Positions 8,391 to 16,971 of a DNA stretch of 64,000 nucleotides are shown in pieces (positions within the stretch are counted from its first letter, which is position 1; each line of letters starts with the position of its first letter). Made by a program: the position numbers and the translations under genes. Source of the DNA: Polyangiaceae bacterium (GTDB lineage: Bacteria; Myxococcota_A; Polyangia; Polyangiales; Polyangiaceae); NCBI GenBank assembly GCA_016719945.1, contig JADJYE010000031.1, forward strand, positions 124,001 to 188,000, given 5' to 3'. A model generated the notes under the pieces. It did not search any database and had not been told where the DNA came from. It saw nothing but the letters and a program-made list of their open reading frames with translations.

Positions 8391-9412
8391 CTCCGTCGGC
8401 GCTTGTGCCTCGGGTTGTGGGTCATGACCAGCTGGAGGTAGTCGACGGCCTGCTCTCGAGGCGCGGGGAGGGCGCGCTGGACAGGGGCCGACTCGATCGT
8501 CTCGAGCATGGCCACGAGCTCGCTCGCCGCGGGGGAGCGGCGCGTCGCGAGCAGCTCGGCGAGCGCCCGCCGCAGCTCGTGGGTGCGAGCGCCGGACGCG
8601 TGCCCGCGCCGAACGAGGTCGAGGTAGCTCCGCGACAGGGCCGTGCGCTCGAAGTTGTGAACGACCACCAGGTCGGTCGCGATCGCGAGCACGGCCTCGG
8701 CCGGCACCCGACCGTCCTCGAACAGGACGAAGGCGGCTTGGAGGTAGTTGTAGAAGGGCACCACCCGCGGGCCGTAGAGCTTGAAGTCGCTCGGCGCCGA
8801 CTGCCGCTCGAGGTGGATGAGCACCCGCTCGACCACCTCCCCCTTCGCGATGTACTTCGATAGGCGGATCGCGTCCCGGATCGAGTCCTCGTAGGCGCGG
8901 CCTCGGTGGAGGATCTCCTCGAGCAAGCCCTCGCTGACGACGCCTCGGCAGACGTCGGCATAGAGGCAGTAGACGAACGCGTCGGCCTCCGCGTCGTCTC
9001 CCAGCAACACCTCGTTCACCAGCGCACCGTCGCCCGTGTGCTGCGCGCTGAGCTCGCAGCGCCCGAGCAGCAGCGCCGGCAGCTTGTAGCCGAGCTGCCC
9101 CCGCAGCGCCCTGAGGCGCAGCCGCAGCAAGTTCTGTAGGTTCGGCTTCAAGGTGAGGGACGCGTACTTCACGCCGTCGAGGCGCAGCTTCTCGATGATG
9201 CGCGAGCGGAGCTGCTCGGGGCTGCCGCTCAAGATGTGCGTCTCCACGCCGGCCCGCCCCAGCTCGCGCAGCAGCGCGGCGGCCCCTGGCACCGTGCGCT
9301 TTTGGTCCGGGCGCTCGATCGCGGTCCGCAGCAGATCGACGACCGTGTCGAAGTCCGTGCGCAGGTAGGTCTTGTCGAGGTCCCACCGGGCGATGAAACG
9401 GGCGGCCGTCAT
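8387..9412 (-). CDS. HAD-like phosphatase related to App1/DUF2183
   Basis: Predicted cytoplasmic phosphatase of 341 residues. The start ATG 9412 leads straight into the HAD motif I region WDLDKTYL (D11 nucleophile, D13), then motif II LSGSP at 61-65, a candidate lysine K89 in LTLKP, and motif IV GDDAEAD at 138-144. This spacing and the SGSPEQL sequence fit the App1 phosphatidate-phosphatase-like family (DUF2183). The C-terminal 190 residues are helical and not recognised. Substrate cannot be inferred. The upstream kinase gene ends at 9480, so the two may be co-transcribed. The frame is open further upstream, but only as a shadow of the kinase gene. Confidence 0.8.
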   Translation of the reverse strand: MTAARFIARWDLDKTYLRTDFDTVVDLLRTAIERPDQKRTVPGAAALLRELGRAGVETHILSGSPEQLRSRIIEKLRLDGVKYASLTLKPNLQNLLRLRLRALRGQLGYKLPALLLGRCELSAQHTGDGALVNEVLLGDDAEADAFVYCLYADVCRGVVSEGLLEEILHRGRAYEDSIRDAIRLSKYIAKGEVVERVLIHLERQSAPSDFKLYGPRVVPFYNYLQAAFVLFEDGRVPAEAVLAIATDLVVVHNFERTALSRSYLDLVRRGHASGARTHELRRALAELLATRRSPAASELVAMLETIESAPVQRALPAPREQAVDYLQLVMTHNPRHKRRRS

Positions 9413-9479
9413 CGGGGCGAAACCGTAGCAGGCTGTCCGAGGGCTGTCTCCGCGGCGACGGCCCCGTCGGCAGCGCCTC

Positions 9480-12170
9480 TCAGCTGATGGCCCAGTCCCG
9501 GCGCGTGTGCTCGAGGGAGTCGACGAGATCGACCAGCAGCTCCTCCTTCGCCAGGTGGATGGCCTCGCGGAGGTAGCGGCGAGCCTCGTCGGGGCGCGAG
9601 CGCTCCTTGGCCGTGAACGCCAGGGCGCCGAGCACCTGCACGCGATCCGCGCCGGTCGGCCCCGCGAGATCGAGCGCCTCGAGCAGGACGCCGTTCGCGT
9701 CGGCGAAGTTGCCTGAGCGCGCCAGCGCCTCGCCCAGCTTCCTGCTGAAGATGACGACCGCGCGTTCGGGGTCGTCGATGTCGCCACGGAACAGCTCGCG
9801 ACGCGCCAGCTCGAGCGCGCGCCGCAGGGCGATGATGCAGCCGTTCACGTCCCCGCGCGTGGCGGCGCGGTTCGAGATCGACTCGAGCAGCATCAGCGCT
9901 TCGAAGGCGTTCTGCGCGTGGTACGTGTGCAGCGCGAGGACCTCGACGGGCAGGGCGCGCCCTGCGGCCGAGGGATCGGCGGCCGCGCGCTCGTGGAGCT
10001 CGCGCTTCACGCCGGCGGGGATGGTGCCCAGCACGACGTCGCGGATGAGCGGGTGGGCGCAGGAGATGCGGAGGTTCATCACGTCGATCATGCCGGCGGC
10101 GCGCAGCTCCTCGATGGCGCCGTCGGGATCGGCCGTCTGCACGATCGACAGCAGCTGCCCCGGATCCGTCTCGTCGCCCAGCACCGCGACCGCCTGCAGG
10201 ATGCGCCTCGCGTCGGTCTGGAGGCGCTCGAGGCGCATCGAGACCAGATCACCGAGTCGCGCTGGCGGGTTCTTGCCGCCCTCCATCGTGAAGCGCACGA
10301 GCTGCTCGACGTACATCGGAGAGACCGACTTGCCGTCGCTGGTCGACTCGGTGGCGCTCGGTGAGATCCCCTTGATGAGCGACTGCGCCACGTGGAGCGG
10401 AAGACCGCTGAGCACACGCTCGGGGCCGCCCCAGCCAGGGTCGGCGTCCGGGGGGTGGGCCGCGACCAGGAGCATCCCCACGAGCGGCGGCTCTTGGATC
10501 ACGTCGAGCAGGGCGTTCTTGCTGGCTCCGTCGATGATGTGCAGGTCGTCGATCGCGAGGATGACGCGGTTCTTCTGGGCGGCGCGCGCCGCGCGGGCCA
10601 TGGCCCACCTGAGCGCCTCGGCGGCGAGGAAGCGGCGGTCCGAGAAGCCCGACTCCTTGGCGTCGGTGGCCCAGGACGGGGTGTGGGCGTCGGCCTTCGA
10701 AGACGATTTGCGTTCGAAGATCTCCTCGAGGCCCTGCCGCGCCTCGGGGGTGGTGTTCGTCCAGTCGGCGGCTGAGCCTCCGTCGGCGGGGATCTGCGCG
10801 AGGCCGACGATGGCGTGTCGCAACGTCCAGTAGCCGACGTCCGCGCTCCACGGGTCAGGCCCCGTCTCCACCACCATGTCGCCCGACTCCGCGGCGTGCC
10901 GCAAGAACTGGCGCAAGAGGCGGGACTTTCCGACGCCGTGATCACCGACGATGCGAGCGGTCGTGACCCACGAGCCGACCTCGAATCGGCAGACATCGAG
11001 CCAGTCGAGATCGTCTTCGCGGGCCGTGAACGGGAGCGGGAGCTGAGGCGCGATCTGGCCCGCGGGGCCTTGTCCGAGCGTGGCGTCGGTGGCTTGGCGG
11101 GGCACGGAGATGCGCGAGCCACAGTCGCCGCAGAACTTCTGGCCCAGCGGCACGAGCGCGTTGCACGACGGGCAGTGCATGCCGTGCTCGAAGTCTTCGC
11201 GATCCTTGCCGGCCCGCGATATCTGCGCGAGCACCGACTTGAGGGCGGCCGCGAAATCGTCGGCGCTCTGGAACCGCTCGTTGGGGTTCTTCGCGAGCGC
11301 CTTGAGGCACAGCTCGACGAGCGGCTGGGGGATGTTGCGATCTGGCGCAACGCGGCTGGGGTCTGGCGGGGGCTGCGAGAGGTGCATGAGCACCACCTGC
11401 GTCGGGCTCTCCGCCTCGAAGGGCAGCCTGCCGGTGAGCAGCTGGAACAGGATCACGCCGCACGCGTAGAGATCGCTCCTCGCGTCGATCGGATCGCCGC
11501 GGCCTTGCTCGGGCGCCATGTAGTCCGGGGTGCCGCACACGAGCCCAGGGCTGGTGATGTTCGTGTTCAGCTCGCGCATCTTCGCGAGCCCGAAGTCGAC
11601 CACCTTCACGAAGTCGCCGCCCGAGCGCATCGGCTCGAGGACGATGTTCTCCGGCTTCAGGTCGCGGTGGATGATCTCGAGGTGGTGAGCTTCGGCGAGC
11701 GCCGCCATCACCTGCACGAGGACGTCGATGATGCGCGGGAAGGGGAGCAGCCCGTCTTCGTACGTGACGCGCGCGAGGTCCCGCCCGCGCAGGTACTCCA
11801 TCACCAGGTAGAGCTGGCCGCCGTTGCGGCCGAAGTCGATGACCCCGACCGAGTTCGGGTGGTTCAGCCGGGACGCGGCGCGCGCCTCCGTGATGAAGCG
11901 GGCCGAGGCGTTCTCGTCCCCCAGGAGGTGCGGGTGCACGATCTTGACGGCGACCGTCCGGCCGAGGATGCGCTGCTCCGCCCGGTAGACTCGGCCCATG
12001 CCGCCTACCCCAACGAGCTCCTGGATGACGTAGCCGCCGGGGAGGGTGGTCCCGATCAGCGGGTCTTCGACCTGACCGTGGACCTCCGCGATCGGGAAGC
12101 CGCAGATGGGGCAGAACTTGTGGGATGACTCACAGGCGTGCTCGCACTGCGGACACACGACCTCGGACAC
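9480..12170 (-). CDS. Ser/Thr protein kinase fused to an AAA-type ATPase/TPR module
   Basis: Large soluble signalling protein of 896 residues from a GTG start. Order: zinc ribbon (C6, C9, C20, C23); complete kinase domain about 45-315 with K76, HRDLKPEN from 168, DFG 192-194 and a MAPEQ segment; a second zinc ribbon (C333, C336, C347, C350); a P-loop ATPase with Walker A GDHGVGKSRLL at 409-419 and Walker B ILAIDDLH near 536-543; and a helical TPR-like C-terminus. This kinase-ATPase-TPR layout resembles the PknK/STAND-type regulators common in Myxococcota, but no DNA-binding domain is present. No transmembrane segment is seen. It probably works as a phosphorylation-coupled scaffold or switch. 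Partner unknown. Confidence 0.92.
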   Translation of the reverse strand: MSEVVCPQCEHACESSHKFCPICGFPIAEVHGQVEDPLIGTTLPGGYVIQELVGVGGMGRVYRAEQRILGRTVAVKIVHPHLLGDENASARFITEARAASRLNHPNSVGVIDFGRNGGQLYLVMEYLRGRDLARVTYEDGLLPFPRIIDVLVQVMAALAEAHHLEIIHRDLKPENIVLEPMRSGGDFVKVVDFGLAKMRELNTNITSPGLVCGTPDYMAPEQGRGDPIDARSDLYACGVILFQLLTGRLPFEAESPTQVVLMHLSQPPPDPSRVAPDRNIPQPLVELCLKALAKNPNERFQSADDFAAALKSVLAQISRAGKDREDFEHGMHCPSCNALVPLGQKFCGDCGSRISVPRQATDATLGQGPAGQIAPQLPLPFTAREDDLDWLDVCRFEVGSWVTTARIVGDHGVGKSRLLRQFLRHAAESGDMVVETGPDPWSADVGYWTLRHAIVGLAQIPADGGSAADWTNTTPEARQGLEEIFERKSSSKADAHTPSWATDAKESGFSDRRFLAAEALRWAMARAARAAQKNRVILAIDDLHIIDGASKNALLDVIQEPPLVGMLLVAAHPPDADPGWGGPERVLSGLPLHVAQSLIKGISPSATESTSDGKSVSPMYVEQLVRFTMEGGKNPPARLGDLVSMRLERLQTDARRILQAVAVLGDETDPGQLLSIVQTADPDGAIEELRAAGMIDVMNLRISCAHPLIRDVVLGTIPAGVKRELHERAAADPSAAGRALPVEVLALHTYHAQNAFEALMLLESISNRAATRGDVNGCIIALRRALELARRELFRGDIDDPERAVVIFSRKLGEALARSGNFADANGVLLEALDLAGPTGADRVQVLGALAFTAKERSRPDEARRYLREAIHLAKEELLVDLVDSLEHTRRDWAIS

Positions 12171-12343
12171 CTCAGCAACCTAGCACCAGTACGGCGCGCC
12201 TTGCGAACGAAAGCTCGGAAATTCACAAGCCTGGCAAGGGAGTTCCAAGCGAGCCTGCGTGGGACGACGGCGGTGCCCGAGCGCACCTGTGGGGGGGCGT
12301 GCACGCAACCGAGCGGCGTGACGGTGCCACTTTCAGCCCGCGG

Positions 12344-13534
12344 CTAACGCGCGACGCCGGCCGCGAAGAGCTCGTCGATCACCGCGCCGGCGAGCCCCGC
12401 CTGCTCGAGGATGAGCCGGGTCTGCTCCCCCTGGCGCGGCGCGAGCTTGGTCTCCGACGGCTCTCGGCGAGGCGTGACGGGGGTTCGAACCTGCGGCACG
12501 TCACCGTCAGGCGTCGCGATCTTGGTGAAGACCTGGCGGGCGGCGAGGTGCTCGTCGCCCGCGACCTCATCGAGGCTCAGGACCGGCTCGATCGGGACGT
12601 CGTGGGTGCCGGCATAGGCGCGCCATTCGTCGACGGTCTTCGCGCGGGTGACGCCCTCGACCCACGCCTTCACTTGCACCTGGTGCTCGCCAGGGACGAG
12701 GTCGCTCATCGAGGGCTCGCGCCCGAACGTGGAGCAGAAGGTGATCCAGAATTTGGGCTCGAGCGCCGCGAGGGTGAGCCAGCGCCCGTCCTTCGTGGGG
12801 TAGACGCCGTAGGGCGCGATGGCGCCGGTCAGCTGCTCGTCGCCTCGCCGTCCTGGGTGTCCGGCGAGGGCCGCGCCCAGGCTGGTCAGGTAGAACGGCA
12901 CGGTGCCTTCGCTCATCGCGATGTCGAGCCACGCGCCCTCCCCCGTGTGATCGCGGTGCCGCAACGCCGCGAGGATCGCGACGACGCTCCACAGGCCTCC
13001 GCTGATGTCCGCGAGCTGGAAGCCCGGCAGCTGCGGCGCTTGCGAGGCGGGGCCTTGGGCGCCGAGCACGCCGGCACGCGCGAGATAGTTGAGGTCATGC
13101 CCCGCGCGCATCGCCAGGGGGCCGGTCTGCCCATAGCCGGTGAGCGAGCAGATGATGAGGCGAGGGTGACGCTCCCTCAGCGTCGCGGGATCGAGCCCGA
13201 GGCGCGCGAGCACACCGGGGCGGAACTGCTCGAACAGCACATCGTAGGTGCCGACCATCTGCGAGAGGGCCCGCTGGCCCTCCGAGCGCTTCAGGTCGAG
13301 CACGGCGCTCCGCTTGCCGCGGTTCAACATCCCGAAGGCGACGTTCTGCTCGCCGACCTGCGGCGGCATGTGGCGCAGGTAGTCGCCTTGCCCTGGGTCT
13401 TCGATCTTGTCGACGGTCGCCCCCATGTCGGCGAGCACGAGCGTCGCGAACGGCCCAGGGAGCAGCCGCGAGAGGTCGAGCACGCGGACGTCGTCGAGCG
13501 GCGTCGACGCGAGGCCGGGGAGCGGCGCGCTCAC
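12344..13534 (-). CDS. CaiB/BaiF family CoA transferase (alpha-methylacyl-CoA racemase-like)
   Basis: Family III CoA-transferase or 2-methylacyl-CoA racemase of 396 residues. The GTG at 13534 overlaps the upstream stop by 4 bp (GTGA), giving translational coupling. Early residues VRVLDLSRLLPGPF and DMGATVDKIEDPGQGDYLR, with LNRGKRSAVLDLK, are typical CoA-binding parts of the fold. The catalytic Asp of transferases usually lies in the LxxADxxGG region, here QLADISGG, while the racemase-type HD lies in AMRAGHDLNYLARAG. The presence of GHDLNY favours a racemase-like role in branched-chain or sterol side-chain CoA metabolism. The enzyme is cytoplasmic. Confidence 0.88.
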   Translation of the reverse strand: MSAPLPGLASTPLDDVRVLDLSRLLPGPFATLVLADMGATVDKIEDPGQGDYLRHMPPQVGEQNVAFGMLNRGKRSAVLDLKRSEGQRALSQMVGTYDVLFEQFRPGVLARLGLDPATLRERHPRLIICSLTGYGQTGPLAMRAGHDLNYLARAGVLGAQGPASQAPQLPGFQLADISGGLWSVVAILAALRHRDHTGEGAWLDIAMSEGTVPFYLTSLGAALAGHPGRRGDEQLTGAIAPYGVYPTKDGRWLTLAALEPKFWITFCSTFGREPSMSDLVPGEHQVQVKAWVEGVTRAKTVDEWRAYAGTHDVPIEPVLSLDEVAGDEHLAARQVFTKIATPDGDVPQVRTPVTPRREPSETKLAPRQGEQTRLILEQAGLAGAVIDELFAAGVAR

Positions 13535-14304
13535 GGGCGGCCCACCGCGAGCGCCCGGCCGGGCTCGGCCTCGTCCGCGCTCAGCACACCGTCGGCGTCG
13601 AGATCGCGAAAGAGCCGAGCGCCCTCTCGCAGGCTCCCCTCGAGGCCGGTGAGCCGCTGCGGCTCGGCGTTCTCGTCGATCGCGATCGACGGACCCTCGA
13701 GCGCGTCGAGCTCGAGCGCCGCGATGGCGGCCTCCAGATCGAACGCGACGACCAGCGCGTTCTCGCCGGCCAGGTTGAACGGCGCCTGGTCGGGGGCGTC
13801 CAGGCGCAGCGTGATCCCCCGCGTCGAGCGCACGGTGAACGGCACGCCGTCGGCGCGAACGCCTCGCACGAAGAGCGCGGCTCCGACGAGCTCGGCCGGG
13901 GCGTCGGCAGGGAGCGAGCCCGGCTCGTCGACCAACTCGATCTCCGCGCGGAGCTGGCAGTAGGCGCCGGCCTGGACGTCGACCTCCTCGCTCCGGCCGC
14001 TCGCGGCGTCCTCGTGGGTGAGGTTCGCGGTGATGGGGCCCTCGAGCGCGAGGGGGCCGTCGAGGTCCCCGTCGCCGCAGCCCGCGCCCGGTAAGAGCCG
14101 AAACTCTCCCACCGAGAGCCAAGCCTCGGTGACGACCACGCCGTCGGCGAACGGCACAGGGTGGCTCTGCGGCGTCAGCCCCGACTTGTACGCGCCGACG
14201 TCGAAGGTCGAGGTCGCGCCGTTTCCCACGTCCGTGCCCGCGCGCGGACCGCACCCAAACATCGTGGCGGCCACGAGACCCGCGGCCACTGCCTGCCTAC
14301 GCAT
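13531..14304 (-). CDS. Exported lipoprotein with a C-terminal calcium-loop-like motif
   Basis: Predicted lipoprotein of 257 residues. The ATG 14304 gives a compact signal ending in MFGC (Cys about 18); an upstream in-frame start at 14343 would add a charged, non-signal extension. The mature part is acidic and beta-rich. Near the C-terminus DLDADGVLSADE looks like an EF-hand or dockerin-type calcium loop. The stop overlaps the start of the CoA transferase by 4 bp, so the two are translated together, although a functional link is not obvious. Similar proteins in Myxococcota carry DUF4382-like domains; I cannot confirm that here. Confidence 0.7.
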   Translation of the reverse strand: MRRQAVAAGLVAATMFGCGPRAGTDVGNGATSTFDVGAYKSGLTPQSHPVPFADGVVVTEAWLSVGEFRLLPGAGCGDGDLDGPLALEGPITANLTHEDAASGRSEEVDVQAGAYCQLRAEIELVDEPGSLPADAPAELVGAALFVRGVRADGVPFTVRSTRGITLRLDAPDQAPFNLAGENALVVAFDLEAAIAALELDALEGPSIAIDENAEPQRLTGLEGSLREGARLFRDLDADGVLSADEAEPGRALAVGRP

Positions 14305-14354
14305 CGCTCGCGAGCCTATCACCTCGGCGCGATCTCGGGACATGGGCGTCGCAC

Positions 14355-15266
14355 GTGTGCTCCAATCGGGTGACCGTCTTGCACTCCCTGCCGAGCGTCT
14401 ACGAGTACCTCGACTACCGCGCGTTCCTGCGCGATCACTACGCCGCGAAGAAGGCAGCCGACGCCAAGTTCAGCTTCCGCTTCTTCGCGCGGCGAGCCGG
14501 GTTCACCTCGTCCAATTTCCTGAAGCTCGTGATGGACGGCGACAGGAACCTCGGCCCGACCACGGTGGAGCGCGTGGCGAACGCCATGAAGCTCGACGCC
14601 TCCGAGGTCGAGTTCTTCAGCTTGCTGGTGCAGATGAACCAGGCCCAGACCGTCGCCGACCGCAACCGCGCGTTCGAACGCGTGGCGGCGAACCGGCGCT
14701 TTCGCGCGGCGAAGAAGCTCGACGGGCCGCTGTTCGAATACCTCACGCGCTGGTACTACCCGGTGATCCGCGAGCTCGCGGGCCGGGACGACTTCGTCGA
14801 GGACCCAGCCTGGATCGCCGCCGAGGTCTACCCTCCGATCGAGGTCAAGGAGGCGCGGGCCGCTCTCAAGACGCTCGAGAAGCTCGGGCTGTTGGTGCGC
14901 GAGGGGGACCGCCTCGTGCGCGGTGACGCCAGCGTGACGACCGGCCACGAGGTGCGGCACGTCGTCGTCCCCGCGTACCACTTACAGATGATCGAGCGCG
15001 CCGCGAAGGCCGTCGAGCGCGTCGCCGTCGAGGAGCGCGACGTGAGCTCGCTCACGGTGTGCATCCGCGAGGCGACGCTCGCCGAGCTCAAGGCGAAGAT
15101 ACGCCGCTTCCGCGAGGAGATGCTCGACCGCTGCGACTCCGATGGCGAGCCGGAGCGCGTCTACCAGCTGTGCATCCAGCTCTTTCCCATGTCGAAGAAG
15201 CGAGAGCCCGCGGGCCCCTCGAAGAAGGGGCGCGCGAGCTCTCTGCCGCCACGTCGCAGAGGCTAG
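14355..15266 (+). CDS. TIGR02147/DUF4423 family protein
   Basis: Protein of up to 303 residues typical of Myxococcota and Fibrobacteres. The conserved N-terminus (SVYEYLDYRAFLRDHY) and the helix-turn-helix-like FSFRFFARRAGFTSSNFLK lead into a helical body and a C-terminal region with EVRHVVVPAYH. The family is thought to be regulatory, because the N-terminal part resembles an HTH, but no target is known. The start may be ATG 14355 or GTG 14370, the latter directly before the conserved part. It is transcribed divergently from the lipoprotein/CoA-transferase pair across a gap of about 50 bp. The C-terminus is Lys/Arg-rich. Confidence 0.85.
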   Translation: MCSNRVTVLHSLPSVYEYLDYRAFLRDHYAAKKAADAKFSFRFFARRAGFTSSNFLKLVMDGDRNLGPTTVERVANAMKLDASEVEFFSLLVQMNQAQTVADRNRAFERVAANRRFRAAKKLDGPLFEYLTRWYYPVIRELAGRDDFVEDPAWIAAEVYPPIEVKEARAALKTLEKLGLLVREGDRLVRGDASVTTGHEVRHVVVPAYHLQMIERAAKAVERVAVEERDVSSLTVCIREATLAELKAKIRRFREEMLDRCDSDGEPERVYQLCIQLFPMSKKREPAGPSKKGRASSLPPRRRG

Positions 15267-15270
15267 CGCC

Positions 15271-16302
15271 TCAGCCCGCGGGCTCGGGGATGCAGCAGCC
15301 GGTGATGCAGTACTCACCGAACGCGCAAGGGTCTTGGCCGGGCAGGCCGCACGGCTGGATGCCGGTCGGGCACTGGCTGCCGCTCGAGCCGCCGCCCGAG
15401 CCGTTGCCGCCGGCGCCACCGCCACCTTCGCCCGGGTCGCACTCGGGTCCGGGCTCGGGCTTGCCGATGCAGACCTCGCACTCGCCGCACTCGTTCAAAC
15501 AGGCGGCCACCGGGTCGCACGGGTGGCAGACCGCGGGGTTGTTGATGTCGGCGATGGTGCAGACCGTGCTCTCGTCGACGCCGACCGAGCCGAGGAAGAC
15601 GTAGGCGCCGCTGCCCGCCGGCAGCTCGCAGCACCCGAAGCAGTCACAGCCGTTCGGCGTGAGCGGCCCGCAGACCTGCATGCAGGTGTCGGACTGCGCC
15701 GCGTCACCCGTGGTGCAGGTGTACGGCGGGTTGCTGTTGTACTGGTAGTTCGGGTTCTCGTACTCGCAGTTGTTCCACGGCTGCGGGTAGAAGTTGGGGT
15801 CGACCGAGTGGGTGTCGCAGCGGTGGTCCCAGTAGCAGTCGTCGTTGCCCGCGCCGGTGTCTTGATCGAAGTAGCAGTCCATCTTGCAGGGCGCGTTGTT
15901 CTGCCCCGGGATGCCCCCGTAGTAGCTGCCCTCGGTGTTGTCGCACGGGCCGAGGCAGTCGGGGTCGTACGAGTCCGTGAGCCCGTCGCCGTCGTTGTCC
16001 TCGAGATCGCCGCACTCGTAGACGTGCCCTTGGCACTCGGCGATCTGCAGCGGCGGCATCCCGCCGGTGTTGCCGCCGCCGGTGTTGCCACCGCCCGTGC
16101 TCACACCGCCGCCGGTGTTGCCACCGCCCGCGTTGCCACCGCCCGCGTTGCCACCGCCGCCGGTGTTCACTCCGCCGCCGGCGTTGTTTCCGGCGGTCGA
16201 CGTCGAGTTGCCGGCGCCGCCGGTGGACGCGTCGTCACCGCAGGCGAGCGGTAAAAAGAGAAAGAGTGCCGCGACAGCGCCGCAGACGGATCGAGGGGTC
16301 AT
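15271..16302 (-). CDS. Gly-rich, Cys-rich lipoprotein
   Basis: Exported lipoprotein of 343 residues. The ATG 16302 is chosen over 16317 because GGAGC lies 8 nt upstream; the signal ends LPLAC (Cys about 21). After it comes a flexible Gly/Asn/Thr linker of about 70 residues made of GGG(N/V)(T/A)GGG units, then a Cys-rich domain of about 250 residues containing DNDGDGLTDSYD, a calcium-binding-repeat-like motif, and many Cys pairs. This signal-linker-Cys-rich layout is characteristic of myxobacterial surface lipoproteins. Function unknown. It converges with the TIGR02147 gene at a 4-bp gap. An inverted repeat covers its start region. Confidence 0.78.
   Translation of the reverse strand: MTPRSVCGAVAALFLFLPLACGDDASTGGAGNSTSTAGNNAGGGVNTGGGGNAGGGNAGGGNTGGGVSTGGGNTGGGNTGGMPPLQIAECQGHVYECGDLEDNDGDGLTDSYDPDCLGPCDNTEGSYYGGIPGQNNAPCKMDCYFDQDTGAGNDDCYWDHRCDTHSVDPNFYPQPWNNCEYENPNYQYNSNPPYTCTTGDAAQSDTCMQVCGPLTPNGCDCFGCCELPAGSGAYVFLGSVGVDESTVCTIADINNPAVCHPCDPVAACLNECGECEVCIGKPEPGPECDPGEGGGGAGGNGSGGGSSGSQCPTGIQPCGLPGQDPCAFGEYCITGCCIPEPAG
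16064..16200. repeat. Imperfect tandem repeat encoding the Gly-rich linker
   Basis: Repeated units of roughly 12-18 bp built on TTGCCACCGCC and GTGTTGCCGCCG encode the GGGNTGGG-type linker of the lipoprotein on the minus strand. Such arrays can vary in copy number by slippage, which would change the length of the surface stalk. Confidence 0.7.
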
Positions 16303-16314
16303 GGGGTAGCTCCG

Positions 16315-16367
16315 CATTCAAACAGGGTTTGGACCGGCCACCCAATGGGCCGAGCACTGTTTGAATG
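16315..16367. promoter_or_regulatory. Perfect 11-bp inverted repeat upstream of the Gly-rich lipoprotein gene
   Basis: CATTCAAACAG (16315-16325) and CTGTTTGAATG (16357-16367) are exact reverse complements with 31 bp between them. Inside, GGCC pairs again (around 16336-16351). It lies at the 5' end of the lipoprotein gene, so it could be an operator or a leader hairpin. It is more AT-rich than its surroundings. Confidence 0.5.
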
Positions 16368-16523
16368 TTACCCCGCCGACGCTCGGCAACGCGGACGACC
16401 TGGCGCGCCCCCCCCAAATACGTGGGAGGACGTGCTACCTGGCCCGCGCCGGGACCGTTCGAAAGGGAAACGGCGGCCGGGGCAGCCCGACCGCCGCAGG
16501 ACGCCGAGGCGTCGCTCGCCTCG

Positions 16524-16862
16524 TTACTTGAGCTGGAAGAGCTTCTTCAGCTTCATCGCGAGCATCTGGTTGCCGGCGACCTTGAGCTTGCCCGAGAAGA
16601 AGAGGGTCATGCCGTTCGCGTCGGGGTTCTCGTAGAGCTTCTGGAAGTCCTCCGACGCGATGGTGAGCGTGCAATCCGCACCGCCCGGGCTCCCCGCGGC
16701 GGCCTTGGGGCCCGACGGGGTGAGGTCGATGAACCACTCACCGCCGCCTTCGCCGGTGATGTTGAACTGGTACTTCGCACCGATCTCCTGGGCCGCGGCG
16801 GTATTCTTCGCGAGCGACGCGGGGATCTCTTCGTTGAAGAGCTTCTGGATATCGACAGCCAT
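16524..16862 (-). CDS. SCP2 sterol-transfer family protein
   Basis: Small cytoplasmic lipid-binding protein of 112 residues, the normal length of a single SCP2 domain. Features: YQFNITGEGGGEWFIDLT, then DCTLTIASEDFQKLYENP and the C-terminal GMTLFFSGKLKVAGN with MLAMKLKKLF, all standard parts of the SCP2 fold that binds acyl chains or sterols. ATG 16862 begins the domain directly; the longer open frame upstream is not needed. It is divergent from the biotin carboxylase across 109 bp, which hints at a shared acyl-CoA/lipid metabolism context but does not prove it. Confidence 0.9.
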   Translation of the reverse strand: MAVDIQKLFNEEIPASLAKNTAAAQEIGAKYQFNITGEGGGEWFIDLTPSGPKAAAGSPGGADCTLTIASEDFQKLYENPDANGMTLFFSGKLKVAGNQMLAMKLKKLFQLK

Positions 16863-16971
16863 GGACGCCTCCGAAGGCGGCGACGTATCGCCGAACGCTG
16901 CGGGGCGCAAGCTTGGAAGCGCGAGGGGCCACCCGAGGCGCCGCAGGCGACCTGGGGCGACGACCCCCAAA

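Noticed and set aside
7494..9412. SUKH protein plus phosphatase between kinases as a toxin-immunity or phage-defence island
   Set aside because: No toxin, nuclease or mobile element is adjacent, and base composition matches the surroundings.
12481..12496. GGTTCGAACC-like sequence as a tRNA T-loop
   Set aside because: It lies inside the CoA-transferase gene and no acceptor, D or anticodon arm can be drawn.
16064..16200. Repeated units as a CRISPR or regulatory array
   Set aside because: The units are in frame, have no unique spacers and encode a Gly-rich linker.
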